A stretch of DNA of 64,000 bases from Acidovorax sp. (GTDB lineage: Bacteria; Pseudomonadota; Gammaproteobacteria; Burkholderiales; Burkholderiaceae_C). The DNA is taken from contig NZ_JAPUDY010000022.1 of NCBI RefSeq assembly GCF_027492855.1, positions 42,628 through 106,627 on the forward strand, written 5' to 3'. Positions 8,624-19,780 of the stretch are shown here, one piece after another. The position numbers and the translations under genes are program-made. The notes below the pieces were generated by a model. It had not been told where the DNA came from. It saw nothing but the letters and a program-made list of their open reading frames with translations, and did no database searches. Positions within the stretch are counted from its first letter, which is position 1. Each line of letters starts with the position of its first letter.

Positions 8624-9229
8624 TCAGTCTCGGCGAGAGCCCAAGAGCTTTAGCACCCCCAGCTCTTCGCGCAGCCAGTCCTTCGCTGTCTGCATGGAGA
8701 CGGGGGATGCCCCCTCTCGGGCAGCTGCTTCGAATCGCATCTGCATCGCGGCATCGATCGTTTCGCGCTGCTTGGCATCTACCGCGCTCGGCGGAATACC
8801 ACTGGCCTGGCACATGTCTTTAAAACCAGAAGATTGCCCGACCGCACTCAAAGTCAGTTGAGTCAGAAAATCCACCCCTTGCAGGGTTTGCCTGCTGGTT
8901 TGTGCCATGTCGATGGCTTGCATGACCGTGCGGGAAGACAGCGGTTTACCAGGCGCGGCATCCAACCCCAGTTCTCGCACCACGGATGCCCGGATGCCCT
9001 GAGAGAAACTTTGCTCCAGAGCTCCCACAAAAGCAGAAGTGGAGTCCGTCTCGGGTTCAATCCAGGCCACCGAGCGCTGTGATGGCGTTGTACCTGTCGC
9101 TAGCACCGTCCATTGCGTCCCGTCACGGCTGACGTGAACCCAGTCACCCTGCTGCGCGGCTTGTTGGAACGCATCCAAAGAAGGCCGTGCAACGGGATCT
9201 GCTGGAGAGAGTCTATTGGTGACGTTCAC
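8624..9229 (-). CDS. Hypothetical protein in the T3SS-linked ECF sigma operon
   Basis: Not recognised. The product is about 201 residues from the GTG at 9229 (VTNRLSPADPVARPS); the frame stays open a further 42 codons upstream without a better start. No signal peptide or membrane helix is visible. The C-terminal two thirds look helical (SFSQGIRASVVRELGLD, SRTVMQAIDMAQTSRQTLQGVDFL). It ends one base before the ECF sigma start and is surely co-transcribed with it. It might be a T3SS regulator, a chaperone partner or a secreted protein; nothing in the sequence decides this. Confidence 0.55.
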   Translation of the reverse strand: MNVTNRLSPADPVARPSLDAFQQAAQQGDWVHVSRDGTQWTVLATGTTPSQRSVAWIEPETDSTSAFVGALEQSFSQGIRASVVRELGLDAAPGKPLSSRTVMQAIDMAQTSRQTLQGVDFLTQLTLSAVGQSSGFKDMCQASGIPPSAVDAKQRETIDAAMQMRFEAAAREGASPVSMQTAKDWLREELGVLKLLGSRRD

Positions 9230-9581
9230 AAAAAATAAATGGCGGCGAAGGGCGGGTCGGTAGTTTAGTAACCGAAGGCTCCATGTGGTTCCACCCGATT
9301 GCAAACGATTATCGTCGGGGCGCGAAGCCCCGGAGAGTCTGAGGGCGACTGGCAATTGATCTTCTGATTTACCTCAGCGTTCCTGACTTCATTGTTTCGA
9401 ATATTGGAACAGTCAATTTGCGACTGAGTAGTTTTTCTCTGAACTCCATCGGCGTACAGTTCAACCCATCGATGAGCCGAACCCGCAAGGCGACTCACCG
9501 AACCCAGGGTTGAGGCAGTTTTCTTAGTTGGTTTGCCCCTGGTTTTTTTGAGACGCTTTTTTAACTTTAAGGACTTTGATC
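9230..9581. other. Intergenic region between T3SS-linked operon and DUF4148 gene
   Basis: These 352 bases hold no convincing gene. They contain a GGAACC-N15-TTACTAA element pointing toward the ECF operon, a small GGGGC-GCGAA-GCCCC hairpin near 9317-9331, and an AT-rich leader ending in AAGGA for the small secreted-protein gene at 9582. It must carry divergent promoters for both genes. Confidence 0.5.
9265..9292 (-). promoter_or_regulatory. Possible ECF (hrp-box-like) promoter of the hypothetical-ECF operon
   Basis: On the minus strand the sequence reads GGAACC, 15 bases, TTACTAA. The HrpL-type hrp box is GGAACC-N15/16-CCACNNA, so the -35 half is perfect and the -10 half keeps AC and the final A. 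It lies about 35 bases upstream of the GTG start of the hypothetical gene and would give autoregulation. The match is partial, so this is tentative. Confidence 0.3.
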
Positions 9582-9878
9582 ATGAACACGACCGCACGTT
9601 TCCTCTCCATCGCCGCTGTTGCCGCTTTCGCTTCTTTCGGTGCCTACGCTGACGAAGCCGATGGCTCGCAATTCGCTACCCAGTTTGAAACCAACCGCAC
9701 CCGCGCTGAAGTGGCTGCCGAAGCTTCTACCGTCGCCCAGACCCGCTCCATCGAGCCAGCCGGTTCGCGTGTGACGACATACCAATCCACGGCTGACCGC
9801 TCTGCCGTGCGTGCCCAGGCTGCTGAAGCCGTGCGCACGGGCCAGATTCCTTCGGGCGAAATCGGCAGCATCATGTAG
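9582..9878 (+). CDS. Small secreted DUF4148-like protein
   Basis: A 98-residue protein with a clear Sec signal peptide (TARFLSIAAVAAFASFGAYA, cleavage after AYA near residue 22). The mature part is polar and helical, with TNRTRAEVAAEA and DRSAVRAQAAEAVRTGQIPSGE, the pattern of the DUF4148 family that is abundant in Burkholderiales and often stress-responsive. Its function is unknown. The ATG at 9582 is preceded by AAGGA. A strong stem-loop terminator follows the gene. Confidence 0.75.
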   Translation: MNTTARFLSIAAVAAFASFGAYADEADGSQFATQFETNRTRAEVAAEASTVAQTRSIEPAGSRVTTYQSTADRSAVRAQAAEAVRTGQIPSGEIGSIM

Positions 9879-9942
9879 TAACTCCTGCCGCCCGCATGCG
9901 AACCGCACGCATGCAGGTAGGCTGAGGAGCACAAATGCAATG

Positions 9943-9980
9943 AAAAAGGCCGGAGCCTCGCGAGGGGCTCCGGCCTTTTG
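9943..9980 (+). terminator. Rho-independent terminator
   Basis: A perfect 14-bp stem (AAAAGGCCGGAGCC / GGCTCCGGCCTTTT, arms 9944-9957 and 9966-9979) with an 8-base loop, ending in a short T run. It terminates the DUF4148-like gene; its symmetry would also let it act on the other strand. Confidence 0.85.
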
Positions 9981-10099
9981 CTTTGGCGGGAAGAACAAGC
10001 GCGTTCAGAGTCTCTGCGCTTCCGAGATGGCCATAACCATCCCTCGCAAACATGTGTTCAGCGCTCTCTACATCGTCTGCGCAGAAATCTCAGGGCCAT

Positions 10100-10128
10100 A
10101 AAAAAACCCGGCAGCGCCGGATTTTTTG
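10100..10128 (-). terminator. Terminator of the ATP synthase operon
   Basis: Read on the minus strand this is a CCGGC-GCT-GCCGG hairpin followed by a run of T, 26 bases after the atpC stop. It closes the atp operon. Confidence 0.8.
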
Positions 10129-10153
10129 TATCCAGAAAAGCGAGTCTTCAGGA

Positions 10154-10573
10154 TTATTTCTTCTGACGGAACTTGCGCAGGGCCGCGATCTGGGCAGCCA
10201 TGACCGCCAGTTCAGACTGGGCCCGGGCCAGGTCGATTTCGCTCTTGGCGTTCTTGAGCGCTTCTTCGGCCGATGCCTTGGCAGCGTTGGCCTTCTCGTC
10301 GTCCAGGTCCTTGCCGCGAATAGCGGTGTCGGACAGCACGGTCACGCGGTTGGGCTGCACTTCCAGAATGCCACCGGCCACGAACACGAACTCTTCGCTG
10401 CCGTCGGCCATTTCGATGCGCACCGAGCCCGGCTTGATGCGCGTGATCAGCGGGGTGTGGCGGGGAAAGATGCCCAGTTCGCCAGACTCACCAGGCAGCG
10501 CGACAAAGCGTGCTTCACCGGAGAAGATGGACTCTTCGGCACTGACCACATCAACGTGGATGGTGTTCATCAT
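10154..10573 (-). CDS. atpC: ATP synthase F1 epsilon subunit
   Basis: 139 residues: an N-terminal beta-sandwich ([42 protein letters not shown]) and a C-terminal helical hairpin ([31 protein letters not shown]). The subunit joins the F1 central stalk to the c-ring and inhibits ATP hydrolysis. Last gene of the atp operon. Confidence 0.96.
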   Translation of the reverse strand: MMNTIHVDVVSAEESIFSGEARFVALPGESGELGIFPRHTPLITRIKPGSVRIEMADGSEEFVFVAGGILEVQPNRVTVLSDTAIRGKDLDDEKANAAKASAEEALKNAKSEIDLARAQSELAVMAAQIAALRKFRQKK

Positions 10574-10651
10574 TGCTCCTAGGAAAAGGGGATGGGTTGC
10601 TTGACTGCAGAGGGCCGAGCCGCCATCGCGGGCTGCTCAGCCACCGGCCCA

Positions 10652-12091
<1,440 letters not shown>

Positions 12092-12958
12092 TTACACAGC
12101 AGCGGCGCCAGCCACGATTTCCGAAAGTTCTTTCGTGATCGCTGCCTGGCGCGTCTTGTTGTAGACCAGCTTCAACTCGCCAATGACGCTGCCGGCGTTG
12201 TCGGTGGCGGCCTTCATGGCCACCATGCGTGCCGACTGCTCGGACGCCATGTTTTCCGCAACGGCCTGGTAGATCAGCGATTCGACATAGCGGACCAGCA
12301 GATCGTCGATCACGGTCTGTGCATCGGGCTCATAGATGTAGTCCCAGCCGTGTTCGGTCTTTTCGGCCTGCATCTGCTCGGACGACAGGGGAAGCAACTG
12401 CTCCACCACCGATTCCTGCTTCATGGTGTTGATGAACTTGGTGTACGAGAGGTACACCGCGTTGATCTTGCCTTCAGCGTAAGCATCGAGCAGCACCTTC
12501 ACGGGGCCGATCAGCTTGTCCAGATGGGGCTTGTCACCCAGGCCCGTCACGTGCGAAACCACCTTGGCACCGACACGGTTCAGGAAACCCAGGCCCTTGT
12601 TGCCGATGGCAACTGCCTCGGTGGACACGCCAGCGCCTTGCAGCTCACGCAGCTTGCCCGTCACGACGCGCAGCACGTTGGTGTTCATGCCACCGCACAG
12701 GCCCTTGTCGGTCGTTACCACGATCACGCCAGCCGTCTTGGCATCGTTCACTTTCATGAACGGATGCACGTATTCCGGATTGGCCTGGCCGAGATTGGCT
12801 GCAATGTTGCGGATCTTCTCGCTGTAAGGGCGGGCAGCCCGCATCCGCTCCTGCGCCTTGCGCATTTTGGATGCAGCCACCATCTCCATGGCTTTGGTGA
12901 TCTTCTTGGTGTTCTCCACCGATTTGATCTTGCCGCGTATTTCCTTGCCTGCTGCCAT
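12092..12958 (-). CDS. atpG: ATP synthase F1 gamma subunit
   Basis: 288 residues. The N-terminal helix ([31 protein letters not shown]) and the C-terminal helix ([29 protein letters not shown]) form the rotating coiled-coil shaft, with a Rossmann-like middle domain containing [10 protein letters not shown]. Standard size and position between atpA and atpD. Confidence 0.97.
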   Translation of the reverse strand: MAAGKEIRGKIKSVENTKKITKAMEMVAASKMRKAQERMRAARPYSEKIRNIAANLGQANPEYVHPFMKVNDAKTAGVIVVTTDKGLCGGMNTNVLRVVTGKLRELQGAGVSTEAVAIGNKGLGFLNRVGAKVVSHVTGLGDKPHLDKLIGPVKVLLDAYAEGKINAVYLSYTKFINTMKQESVVEQLLPLSSEQMQAEKTEHGWDYIYEPDAQTVIDDLLVRYVESLIYQAVAENMASEQSARMVAMKAATDNAGSVIGELKLVYNKTRQAAITKELSEIVAGAAAV

Positions 12959-12976
12959 GATGGCTCCTCGTCCGGT

Positions 12977-14530
12977 TTAAGCGAACGACTTCTTGAACGC
13001 AGCGACAGCAGCGGTCAATTCGGCTTCAGCGTCCTTGTCCATAGCCTTGGCCTGTTCCAGCTTGGCCAGCAGTGCGGCGTGGCTGGTCTTCAGGAACTGG
13101 TGCAGGCCGTGTTCGAAGTCGAGAACCTTCTTGACGTCGATGTCGTCCATGAAGCCCTTGTTCACAGCGAACAGCGTCGCGCCCATCAGCGAGATGGACA
13201 GGGGGCTGTACTGCGCCTGCTTGAGCAGTTCGGTCACGCGGGCACCGCGGTCCAACTGCTTGCGGGTGGCTTCGTCCAGGTCGGAAGCGAACTGCGCGAA
13301 CGCAGCCAATTCACGGTACTGGGCCAGGTCGGTACGGATACCGCCGGACAGGTTCTTCACCAGCTTGGTCTGGGCGGCACCACCGACGCGCGACACCGAG
13401 ATACCGGCGTTGATGGCGGGGCGGATACCGGCGTTGAACAGCGAGGTTTCCAGGAAGATCTGGCCGTCCGTGATCGAGATCACGTTGGTAGGAACGAAAG
13501 CAGACACGTCGCCAGCTTGCGTTTCGATGATAGGCAGTGCCGTCAGCGAACCCGTCTTGCCCTTGACTTCACCCTTGGTGAAGGCTTCGACGTAGTCGGC
13601 GTTCACGCGGGCAGCGCGCTCCAGCAAGCGGCTGTGGAGATAGAACACGTCGCCAGGGTAGGCTTCGCGGCCTGGTGGGCGGCGCAGCAGCAGAGAAACC
13701 TGGCGGTAGGCCACGGCCTGCTTGGACAGATCGTCATAAACGATCAGAGCGTCCTGGCCACGGTCGCGGAAGTATTCGCCCATGGTGCAGCCGGAGTAGG
13801 CCGAAACGTACTGCATGGCGGCCGATTCAGAAGCCGATGCGGCCACCACAATCGTGTATTCCATGGCACCGGCTTGTTCCAGTGCGCGCACCACGTTCTT
13901 GATCGACGAAGCCTTCTGGCCGATCGCGACGTAGATACAGGTAACGCCCTGGCCCTTCTGGGCGATGATGGCGTCGATGGCCACTGCCGTCTTGCCGGTC
14001 TGGCGGTCACCAATGATCAGCTCGCGCTGGCCACGGCCCACGGGCACCATGGAGTCGATGGACTTCAGGCCGGTCTGCAGGGGTTGGTCCACCGATTTAC
14101 GGGCGATCACGCCCGGAGCGACCTTTTCGATCACGTCGGTGAGCTTGGCGTTGATAGGGCCCTTGCCGTCGATCGGCTGACCCAGGGCGTTCACCACGCG
14201 GCCAACCAGCTCAGGGCCGACCGGCACTTCCAGAATACGGCCCGTGCACTTGACGGTGTCGCCTTCGGAGATGTGTTCGTACTCACCCAAAATCACGGCG
14301 CCGACGGAATCGCGCTCGAGATTCAGGGCCAGGCCGTAGGAGGGCTGGCCGTCCTTGGTGGCGGGGAACTCAAGCATTTCACCGGCCATCACGTCCGACA
14401 GGCCGTGCACGCGCACGATACCGTCGGACACGGAGACCACGGTACCCTGGTTGCGGATATCGCTGCTGGCGGCCAGACCTTCGATGCGGCTCTTGATGAG
14501 TTCAGAAATTTCTGCGGGATTGAGTTGCAT
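12977..14530 (-). CDS. atpA: ATP synthase F1 alpha subunit
   Basis: 517 residues with the nucleotide-binding P-loop GDRQTGKT, the conserved start [15 protein letters not shown], and the signature [14 protein letters not shown]. Alpha subunits alternate with beta in the F1 hexamer and bind nucleotide without catalysis. Length is typical. Confidence 0.98.
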   Translation of the reverse strand: MQLNPAEISELIKSRIEGLAASSDIRNQGTVVSVSDGIVRVHGLSDVMAGEMLEFPATKDGQPSYGLALNLERDSVGAVILGEYEHISEGDTVKCTGRILEVPVGPELVGRVVNALGQPIDGKGPINAKLTDVIEKVAPGVIARKSVDQPLQTGLKSIDSMVPVGRGQRELIIGDRQTGKTAVAIDAIIAQKGQGVTCIYVAIGQKASSIKNVVRALEQAGAMEYTIVVAASASESAAMQYVSAYSGCTMGEYFRDRGQDALIVYDDLSKQAVAYRQVSLLLRRPPGREAYPGDVFYLHSRLLERAARVNADYVEAFTKGEVKGKTGSLTALPIIETQAGDVSAFVPTNVISITDGQIFLETSLFNAGIRPAINAGISVSRVGGAAQTKLVKNLSGGIRTDLAQYRELAAFAQFASDLDEATRKQLDRGARVTELLKQAQYSPLSISLMGATLFAVNKGFMDDIDVKKVLDFEHGLHQFLKTSHAALLAKLEQAKAMDKDAEAELTAAVAAFKKSFA

Positions 14531-14569
14531 GACTCTTTCCTTCTTTCTTTGGTTCGCTGTCCTCGCCGC

Positions 14570-15112
14570 TTATGCGGTAAGGGCCGCTTTCATTTGTTCA
14601 AGACGGGCCTTGACCGAAGTGTCCAGCACCTCGTCACCCACCACTACGCGAATGCCACCGATCAGGGACGCATCCAACTGAACGGTGAGGTTGAGCTTGC
14701 GGCCGAAGCGCTTTTCCAGCGTCGTACCGACTTCAGCCAGCGCTGCAGCATCCATCGGAAATGCGCTGTACACGACAGCATCCGAAGAGCCGCTGCGGCG
14801 ATTCACGAGGGCACGAAACTGCGCTGCGACTTCTGGCAGCGCGTCAAGGCGCCCGTTGTCGATGACCGTGCGCAGGAAGTTCTTGGCCGTATCGGACAGC
14901 GCCGAACGCGCAACACCCGTGACGACGGCAAACACCTGGTCTGCCGTTACCTTGGGGCTGTCCGCCAACTGACGCAGCTGGGGGTTGGCGGCAATCGCCG
15001 CCAGTTCATCGACCCAGTCAGCGGTGCTGGCCAGGTCCATGCCCGCACCCGCAGTAGCGGCCTTGAACAGGGCTTCGGCGTAAGGGCGGGCAATGGTGGC
15101 GAGTTCAGCCAT
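14570..15112 (-). CDS. atpH: ATP synthase F1 delta subunit
   Basis: 180 residues, opening with [15 protein letters not shown], the classic delta/OSCP N-terminal motif, and ending with [22 protein letters not shown], the C-terminal family signature. It connects the peripheral b stalk to the top of F1. Located between atpF and atpA. Confidence 0.96.
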   Translation of the reverse strand: MAELATIARPYAEALFKAATAGAGMDLASTADWVDELAAIAANPQLRQLADSPKVTADQVFAVVTGVARSALSDTAKNFLRTVIDNGRLDALPEVAAQFRALVNRRSGSSDAVVYSAFPMDAAALAEVGTTLEKRFGRKLNLTVQLDASLIGGIRVVVGDEVLDTSVKARLEQMKAALTA

Positions 15113-15121
15113 GTTGTCCCC

Positions 15122-15592
15122 TTACAGCTCGGTCTTCAGGCGGTTGAGCAGGTCGGCGTGAACGCCGGCATTGACTTCCTTGCGGAGAATCTGCTCAGCA
15201 CCCTTGACGGCCAGCGCGGCGACCTGCTCACGCAGGGCTTCGCGGGCTTGCACCGTTTGCTGCTCGGCTTCGGCACGTGCGGAAGCAACGATCTTGTTGC
15301 CTTCTTCCGTGGCGCGTGCCTTGGCTTCTTCGATGATGGCCTGGGCACGTCGGTCGGCGTCCGCAAGACGCGAGGCCGTTTCGTTGCGCGCCTGTGACAG
15401 TTCCTTTTCGACGCGCTGGTTGGCAGCGGTCAGTTCGGACTTGGCACGGTCGGCAGCAGCGAGGCCTTCGGCGATTTTCTGGGCTCGTTCATCCAACGCC
15501 TTCGCGATCGGGGGCCACACGAATTTCATCGTGAACCACACCAGGATCAGGAAGACGATGGCCTGAATGAACAGGGTCGCGTTGATACTCAC
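15122..15592 (-). CDS. atpF: ATP synthase F0 b subunit
   Basis: 156 residues: one N-terminal membrane helix ([21 protein letters not shown]) followed by a long charged coiled coil ([23 protein letters not shown] and onward) that dimerises as the peripheral stalk. Size matches proteobacterial AtpF. Confidence 0.96.
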   Translation of the reverse strand: MSINATLFIQAIVFLILVWFTMKFVWPPIAKALDERAQKIAEGLAAADRAKSELTAANQRVEKELSQARNETASRLADADRRAQAIIEEAKARATEEGNKIVASARAEAEQQTVQAREALREQVAALAVKGAEQILRKEVNAGVHADLLNRLKTEL

Positions 15593-15626
15593 GGCAACAC
15601 CTTTCTAGAGTGGCGTTGAGTGGGAA

Positions 15627-16819
<1,193 letters not shown>

Positions 16820-16838
16820 CGGACAACTCTTCTCTAAA

Positions 16839-17312
16839 TCAATCGGTTTTTCGGACACCGGGCCGCACCAACAGCGCCACCCAGTACGTTTTCATTGTGA
16901 TCACCATGCCTGCCAGCAAGGCCATCCAGCTCAAGCCCGGCACCAGCCGGGGTGCCGCTGCCAGCAGCGCCACCGTCAACACGATTTTGGCGATTTCCCA
17001 ACCAAAGAACCCCAGCATGGCGGCACGCGGATTGGAGGACGCCTTGTGGCGAAACACTCCCCGTGCAAACAAGCCTGCCGGAACCACCACCGCCAGCGCA
17101 CCGTAAGCTGCAGACCAGCCCACCGATACCCTGCCCGTCAGAGCCCAGGCCACCAGGGCCACCAGCACTCCGACCAGCGCCTGACCTGCCACCACCTTCC
17201 ACACCGAAATGGGTGGATTGCGGCTACGCCACTGATCAGCCTCTTGGGCCGTCAGGGGCTTGAAGTCAGATTCTTCAGCCTCAGTTTCAGTCTCAGGCGC
17301 GATTGTTTTCAT
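16839..17312 (-). CDS. atpI: ATP synthase assembly/ion transport protein AtpI
   Basis: 157 residues: an acidic N-terminal tail, then four predicted membrane segments (WKVVAGQALVGVLVALVAWAL, YGALAVVVPAGLFARGVF, IAKIVLTVALLAAAPRL, WMALLAGMVITMKTYWVALL). This fits the I/UncI protein that opens most proteobacterial atp operons and aids c-ring assembly or ion supply. It is the first gene of the operon. Confidence 0.85.
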   Translation of the reverse strand: MKTIAPETETEAEESDFKPLTAQEADQWRSRNPPISVWKVVAGQALVGVLVALVAWALTGRVSVGWSAAYGALAVVVPAGLFARGVFRHKASSNPRAAMLGFFGWEIAKIVLTVALLAAAPRLVPGLSWMALLAGMVITMKTYWVALLVRPGVRKTD

Positions 17313-17360
17313 TGTTGAATGACGCCCGCGTTACAGACTGCAACTTTCACAAAGCCTCTA

Positions 17361-17366
17361 ATTATA
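17361..17366 (-). promoter_or_regulatory. Likely -10 element of the atp operon promoter
   Basis: On the minus strand a perfect TATAAT lies about 50 bases upstream of atpI in the divergent 289-bp gap to the DUF493 gene. A -35 element is weak (TTGTCG at 19-bp spacing). The gap also holds the promoter for the plus-strand genes, not clearly recognised. Confidence 0.4.
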
Positions 17367-17601
17367 AGTAAAAACCCGTGACGCACGACAAAAAACCCGC
17401 AATCCGGCCCAACGGCTGGTGCGCGAGCATGTTCGGTTGTGGCGATCGGCCAACGCATCTGCGCACGCCCAACGCCGGAAGATGCACCGTTTTCATTCAT
17501 GAGAAACAGGTCAATTTCCATGACCAGAATCGCCTGTAGCGCACAATAGCAAAGCGTGACAAGCTATTGAAACAGAAGCAAAACTCCAGGAGCTATTCAC
17601 C

Positions 17602-17919
17602 ATGACATCCTCGACTCCAACACCCTCCAACGGGCTGGACGAACAGACTACCGATCCGCGCAAAGACTCGCTGATCGAATACCCCTCCAGCTTCCCGATC
17701 AAGGTCATGGGCGCCAAGGTGGACGGTTTTGTGCACGCGGTCACAGAGCTCGCCCGCCAATTTGACCCCACGTTCGATGCCAGCACCATTGAACTGCGCG
17801 ACAGCCGCGCCGGCAATTACCTCGGAGTAACTATCACCATCACCGCGACCAGCCGCGAGCAGCTCGACAACCTGTACAGCGCACTGTCGGCACATCCTCT
17901 GGTCAAGGTGGTGCTGTAA
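17602..17919 (+). CDS. DUF493 (YbeD-like) protein
   Basis: 105 residues. The core LIEYPSSFPIKVMGAKVDGFVHAVTELA, the strand GNYLGVTITITATSREQLDNLY and the closing LSAHPLVKVVL are typical of the ACT-like YbeD fold. E. coli ybeD lies next to lipB, as here, and a link with lipoate metabolism is proposed from context only. The gene starts a three-gene plus-strand run with lipB and lipA. Confidence 0.88.
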   Translation: MTSSTPTPSNGLDEQTTDPRKDSLIEYPSSFPIKVMGAKVDGFVHAVTELARQFDPTFDASTIELRDSRAGNYLGVTITITATSREQLDNLYSALSAHPLVKVVL

Positions 17920-17955
17920 GTAAGCACGGCACCTCCGACGAATCCGCCACCGCCA

Positions 17956-18654
17956 ATGCGCATCAGCCCCGACACCCTGGGCCGGGTGGACTACGCCGCC
18001 ACCGTGCAGGCCATGCAGGACTACACAGCCGCGCGCACGCCCGAAACCCCCGATGTGCTGTGGCTGTGCGAGCACGCGCCCCTGTACACCCAGGGGCTTG
18101 CGGGCAAAAGCGACCATGTCCTGGCCCCTGGCGACATCCCCGTGGTCGCCACCAACCGGGGCGGGCAGGTCACCTTCCATGGCCCGGGCCAGGTGGTGGC
18201 CTACCCGTTGATCGATCTGCAGCGCGCGGGCTACTTCGTCAAGGAATATGTCTACCGCGTCGAAGAAGCCGTGATCCGCACGCTGGCGCACTTCGGCGTT
18301 ACGGGCCACCGGGTGGGCGGCGCGCCGGGCATCTATGTCCGCCTGGACGACCCACACAGCCACGCCCTGCTACCCCAGCGCCCTCAACGGCGCACCGGCA
18401 CCGAAGCCCCGCCAGCCCCCGATTTCGAGGGCCTGGGCAAGATCGCAGCCCTGGGCATCAAGGTCAGCCGACACTGCACCTACCACGGCGTGGCGCTCAA
18501 CGTGGCCATGGACCTGGAGCCCTACTCGCGCATCAACCCTTGCGGTTACGCAGGATTGAAAACGGTGGATCTTTCTACAATCGGGGTCCACACCACCTGG
18601 GCCGATGCCGCGCAGGTGCTGGGCCAACAGCTCAGCATCCGGCTTGCGCCTTGA
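17956..18654 (+). CDS. lipB: Octanoyltransferase LipB
   Basis: 232 residues. Transfers octanoate from acyl carrier protein to lipoyl domains, the first step of de novo lipoylation. Conserved parts are [30 protein letters not shown] with the substrate pocket, and [23 protein letters not shown], which contains the catalytic Lys and the Cys of the Lys-Cys pair. The variable insert around [12 protein letters not shown] is common in beta-proteobacteria. lipA follows 24 nt later. Confidence 0.96.
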   Translation: MRISPDTLGRVDYAATVQAMQDYTAARTPETPDVLWLCEHAPLYTQGLAGKSDHVLAPGDIPVVATNRGGQVTFHGPGQVVAYPLIDLQRAGYFVKEYVYRVEEAVIRTLAHFGVTGHRVGGAPGIYVRLDDPHSHALLPQRPQRRTGTEAPPAPDFEGLGKIAALGIKVSRHCTYHGVALNVAMDLEPYSRINPCGYAGLKTVDLSTIGVHTTWADAAQVLGQQLSIRLAP

Positions 18655-18678
18655 CCCCCTACCCGCTGCCTACACGCC

Positions 18679-19677
18679 ATGAGCACCCCAGAAGTCGTCC
18701 GCGAAGCGCAATCCGCCGAAACCTACAACCCCCTGGCCAAGCAGAAGGCGGCCGCCAAGCTGTCGCGCATTCCCATCAAGGTGGAACACGGCGAAGTGCT
18801 CAAGAAGCCCGAGTGGATCCGCGTGAAGGCGGGCAGCCCCACCACGCGCTTCTACGAGATCAAGGAGATCCTGCGCGAGCACAAGCTGCACACGGTGTGC
18901 GAAGAGGCCTCCTGCCCCAACATCGGCGAGTGTTTCGGCAAGGGCACGGCCACGTTCATGATCATGGGCGACAAGTGCACGCGCCGCTGCCCGTTCTGCG
19001 ACGTGGGCCATGGCCGCCCTGACCCGCTCGACAAGGACGAGCCGCTGAACCTGGCCAAAACGATTGCCGCGCTCAAGCTCAAGTACGTGGTGATCACCAG
19101 CGTGGACCGCGACGACCTGCGCGACGGCGGCAGCGGCCACTTCGTGAAATGCATCCAGAACATCCGCGAGCTGTCGCCCGCGACGCAGATCGAAATCCTG
19201 GTGCCCGACTTCCGCGGCCGCGATGACCGCGCGCTCGAAATCCTCAAGGCCGCACCGCCCGACGTGATGAACCACAACCTGGAGACCGCGCCCCGCCTGT
19301 ACAAGGAAGCGCGCCCCGGCTCCGACTACCAGTTCAGCCTGAACCTGCTGAAAAAGTTCAAGGCCCTGCACCCCAACGTGCCGACCAAGAGCGGCATCAT
19401 GGTCGGCCTTGGAGAGACGGACGAGGAAATCCTGCAGGTGATGCGCGACATGCGCGAGCACAACATCGACATGCTGACCATCGGCCAGTACCTGTCGCCC
19501 AGCAACAGCCACCTGCCCGTGCGCCGCTACGTGCACCCCGACACCTTCAAGATGTTCGAGCAAGAAGCCTACAAGATGGGCTTCAGCCACGCCGCCGTGG
19601 GCGCCATGGTGCGCAGCAGCTACCACGCAGACCAGCAGGCGCACGCCGCGGGCGTCTGTGTCGATGACTCGAAGTAA
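18679..19677 (+). CDS. lipA: Lipoyl synthase LipA, C-terminus altered by the transposon
   Basis: A 332-residue radical SAM enzyme that inserts two sulfurs into protein-bound octanoate. Both cluster motifs are present: [12 protein letters not shown] (auxiliary 4Fe-4S) and CTRRCPFC (SAM cluster). The original gene ended at GVSTOP: joining the bases either side of the transposon restores GTC-TGA. The insertion replaces that stop with CVDDSK and TAA from the transposon end, so the protein is six residues longer at a tail beyond the active site. Activity is probably kept. Confidence 0.96.
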   Translation: MSTPEVVREAQSAETYNPLAKQKAAAKLSRIPIKVEHGEVLKKPEWIRVKAGSPTTRFYEIKEILREHKLHTVCEEASCPNIGECFGKGTATFMIMGDKCTRRCPFCDVGHGRPDPLDKDEPLNLAKTIAALKLKYVVITSVDRDDLRDGGSGHFVKCIQNIRELSPATQIEILVPDFRGRDDRALEILKAAPPDVMNHNLETAPRLYKEARPGSDYQFSLNLLKKFKALHPNVPTKSGIMVGLGETDEEILQVMRDMREHNIDMLTIGQYLSPSNSHLPVRRYVHPDTFKMFEQEAYKMGFSHAAVGAMVRSSYHADQQAHAAGVCVDDSK

Positions 19678-19730
19678 ATGAGAAAATCTCGAAGTAGCTA
19701 AGAAAATATCGAAGGTGATACGAAAAAATC
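19659..19730 (+). repeat. Left end of the Tn7-like element with three tandem sites
   Basis: Terminal TGTC is followed by three similar units of about 20-22 bases: TCGAAGTAAATGAGAAAATC (19669-19688), TCGAAGTAGCTAAGAAAATATC (19689-19710) and TCGAAGGTGATACGAAAAAATC (19709-19730). Tn7 ends carry arrays of 22-bp TnsB sites of this kind. The first 18 bases include the new end of lipA. Confidence 0.85.
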
Positions 19731-19780
19731 AACCCCTTCCGATGGACGCCGCTTAACCGCCGGAAACCCTTCCAAGCCCA

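Noticed and set aside
16820-16858. GTG start for atpB 13 codons upstream
   Set aside because: It would place the start inside the atpI coding region with no ribosome site, whereas the ATG at 16819 follows a purine-rich stretch and gives the normal AtpB beginning.
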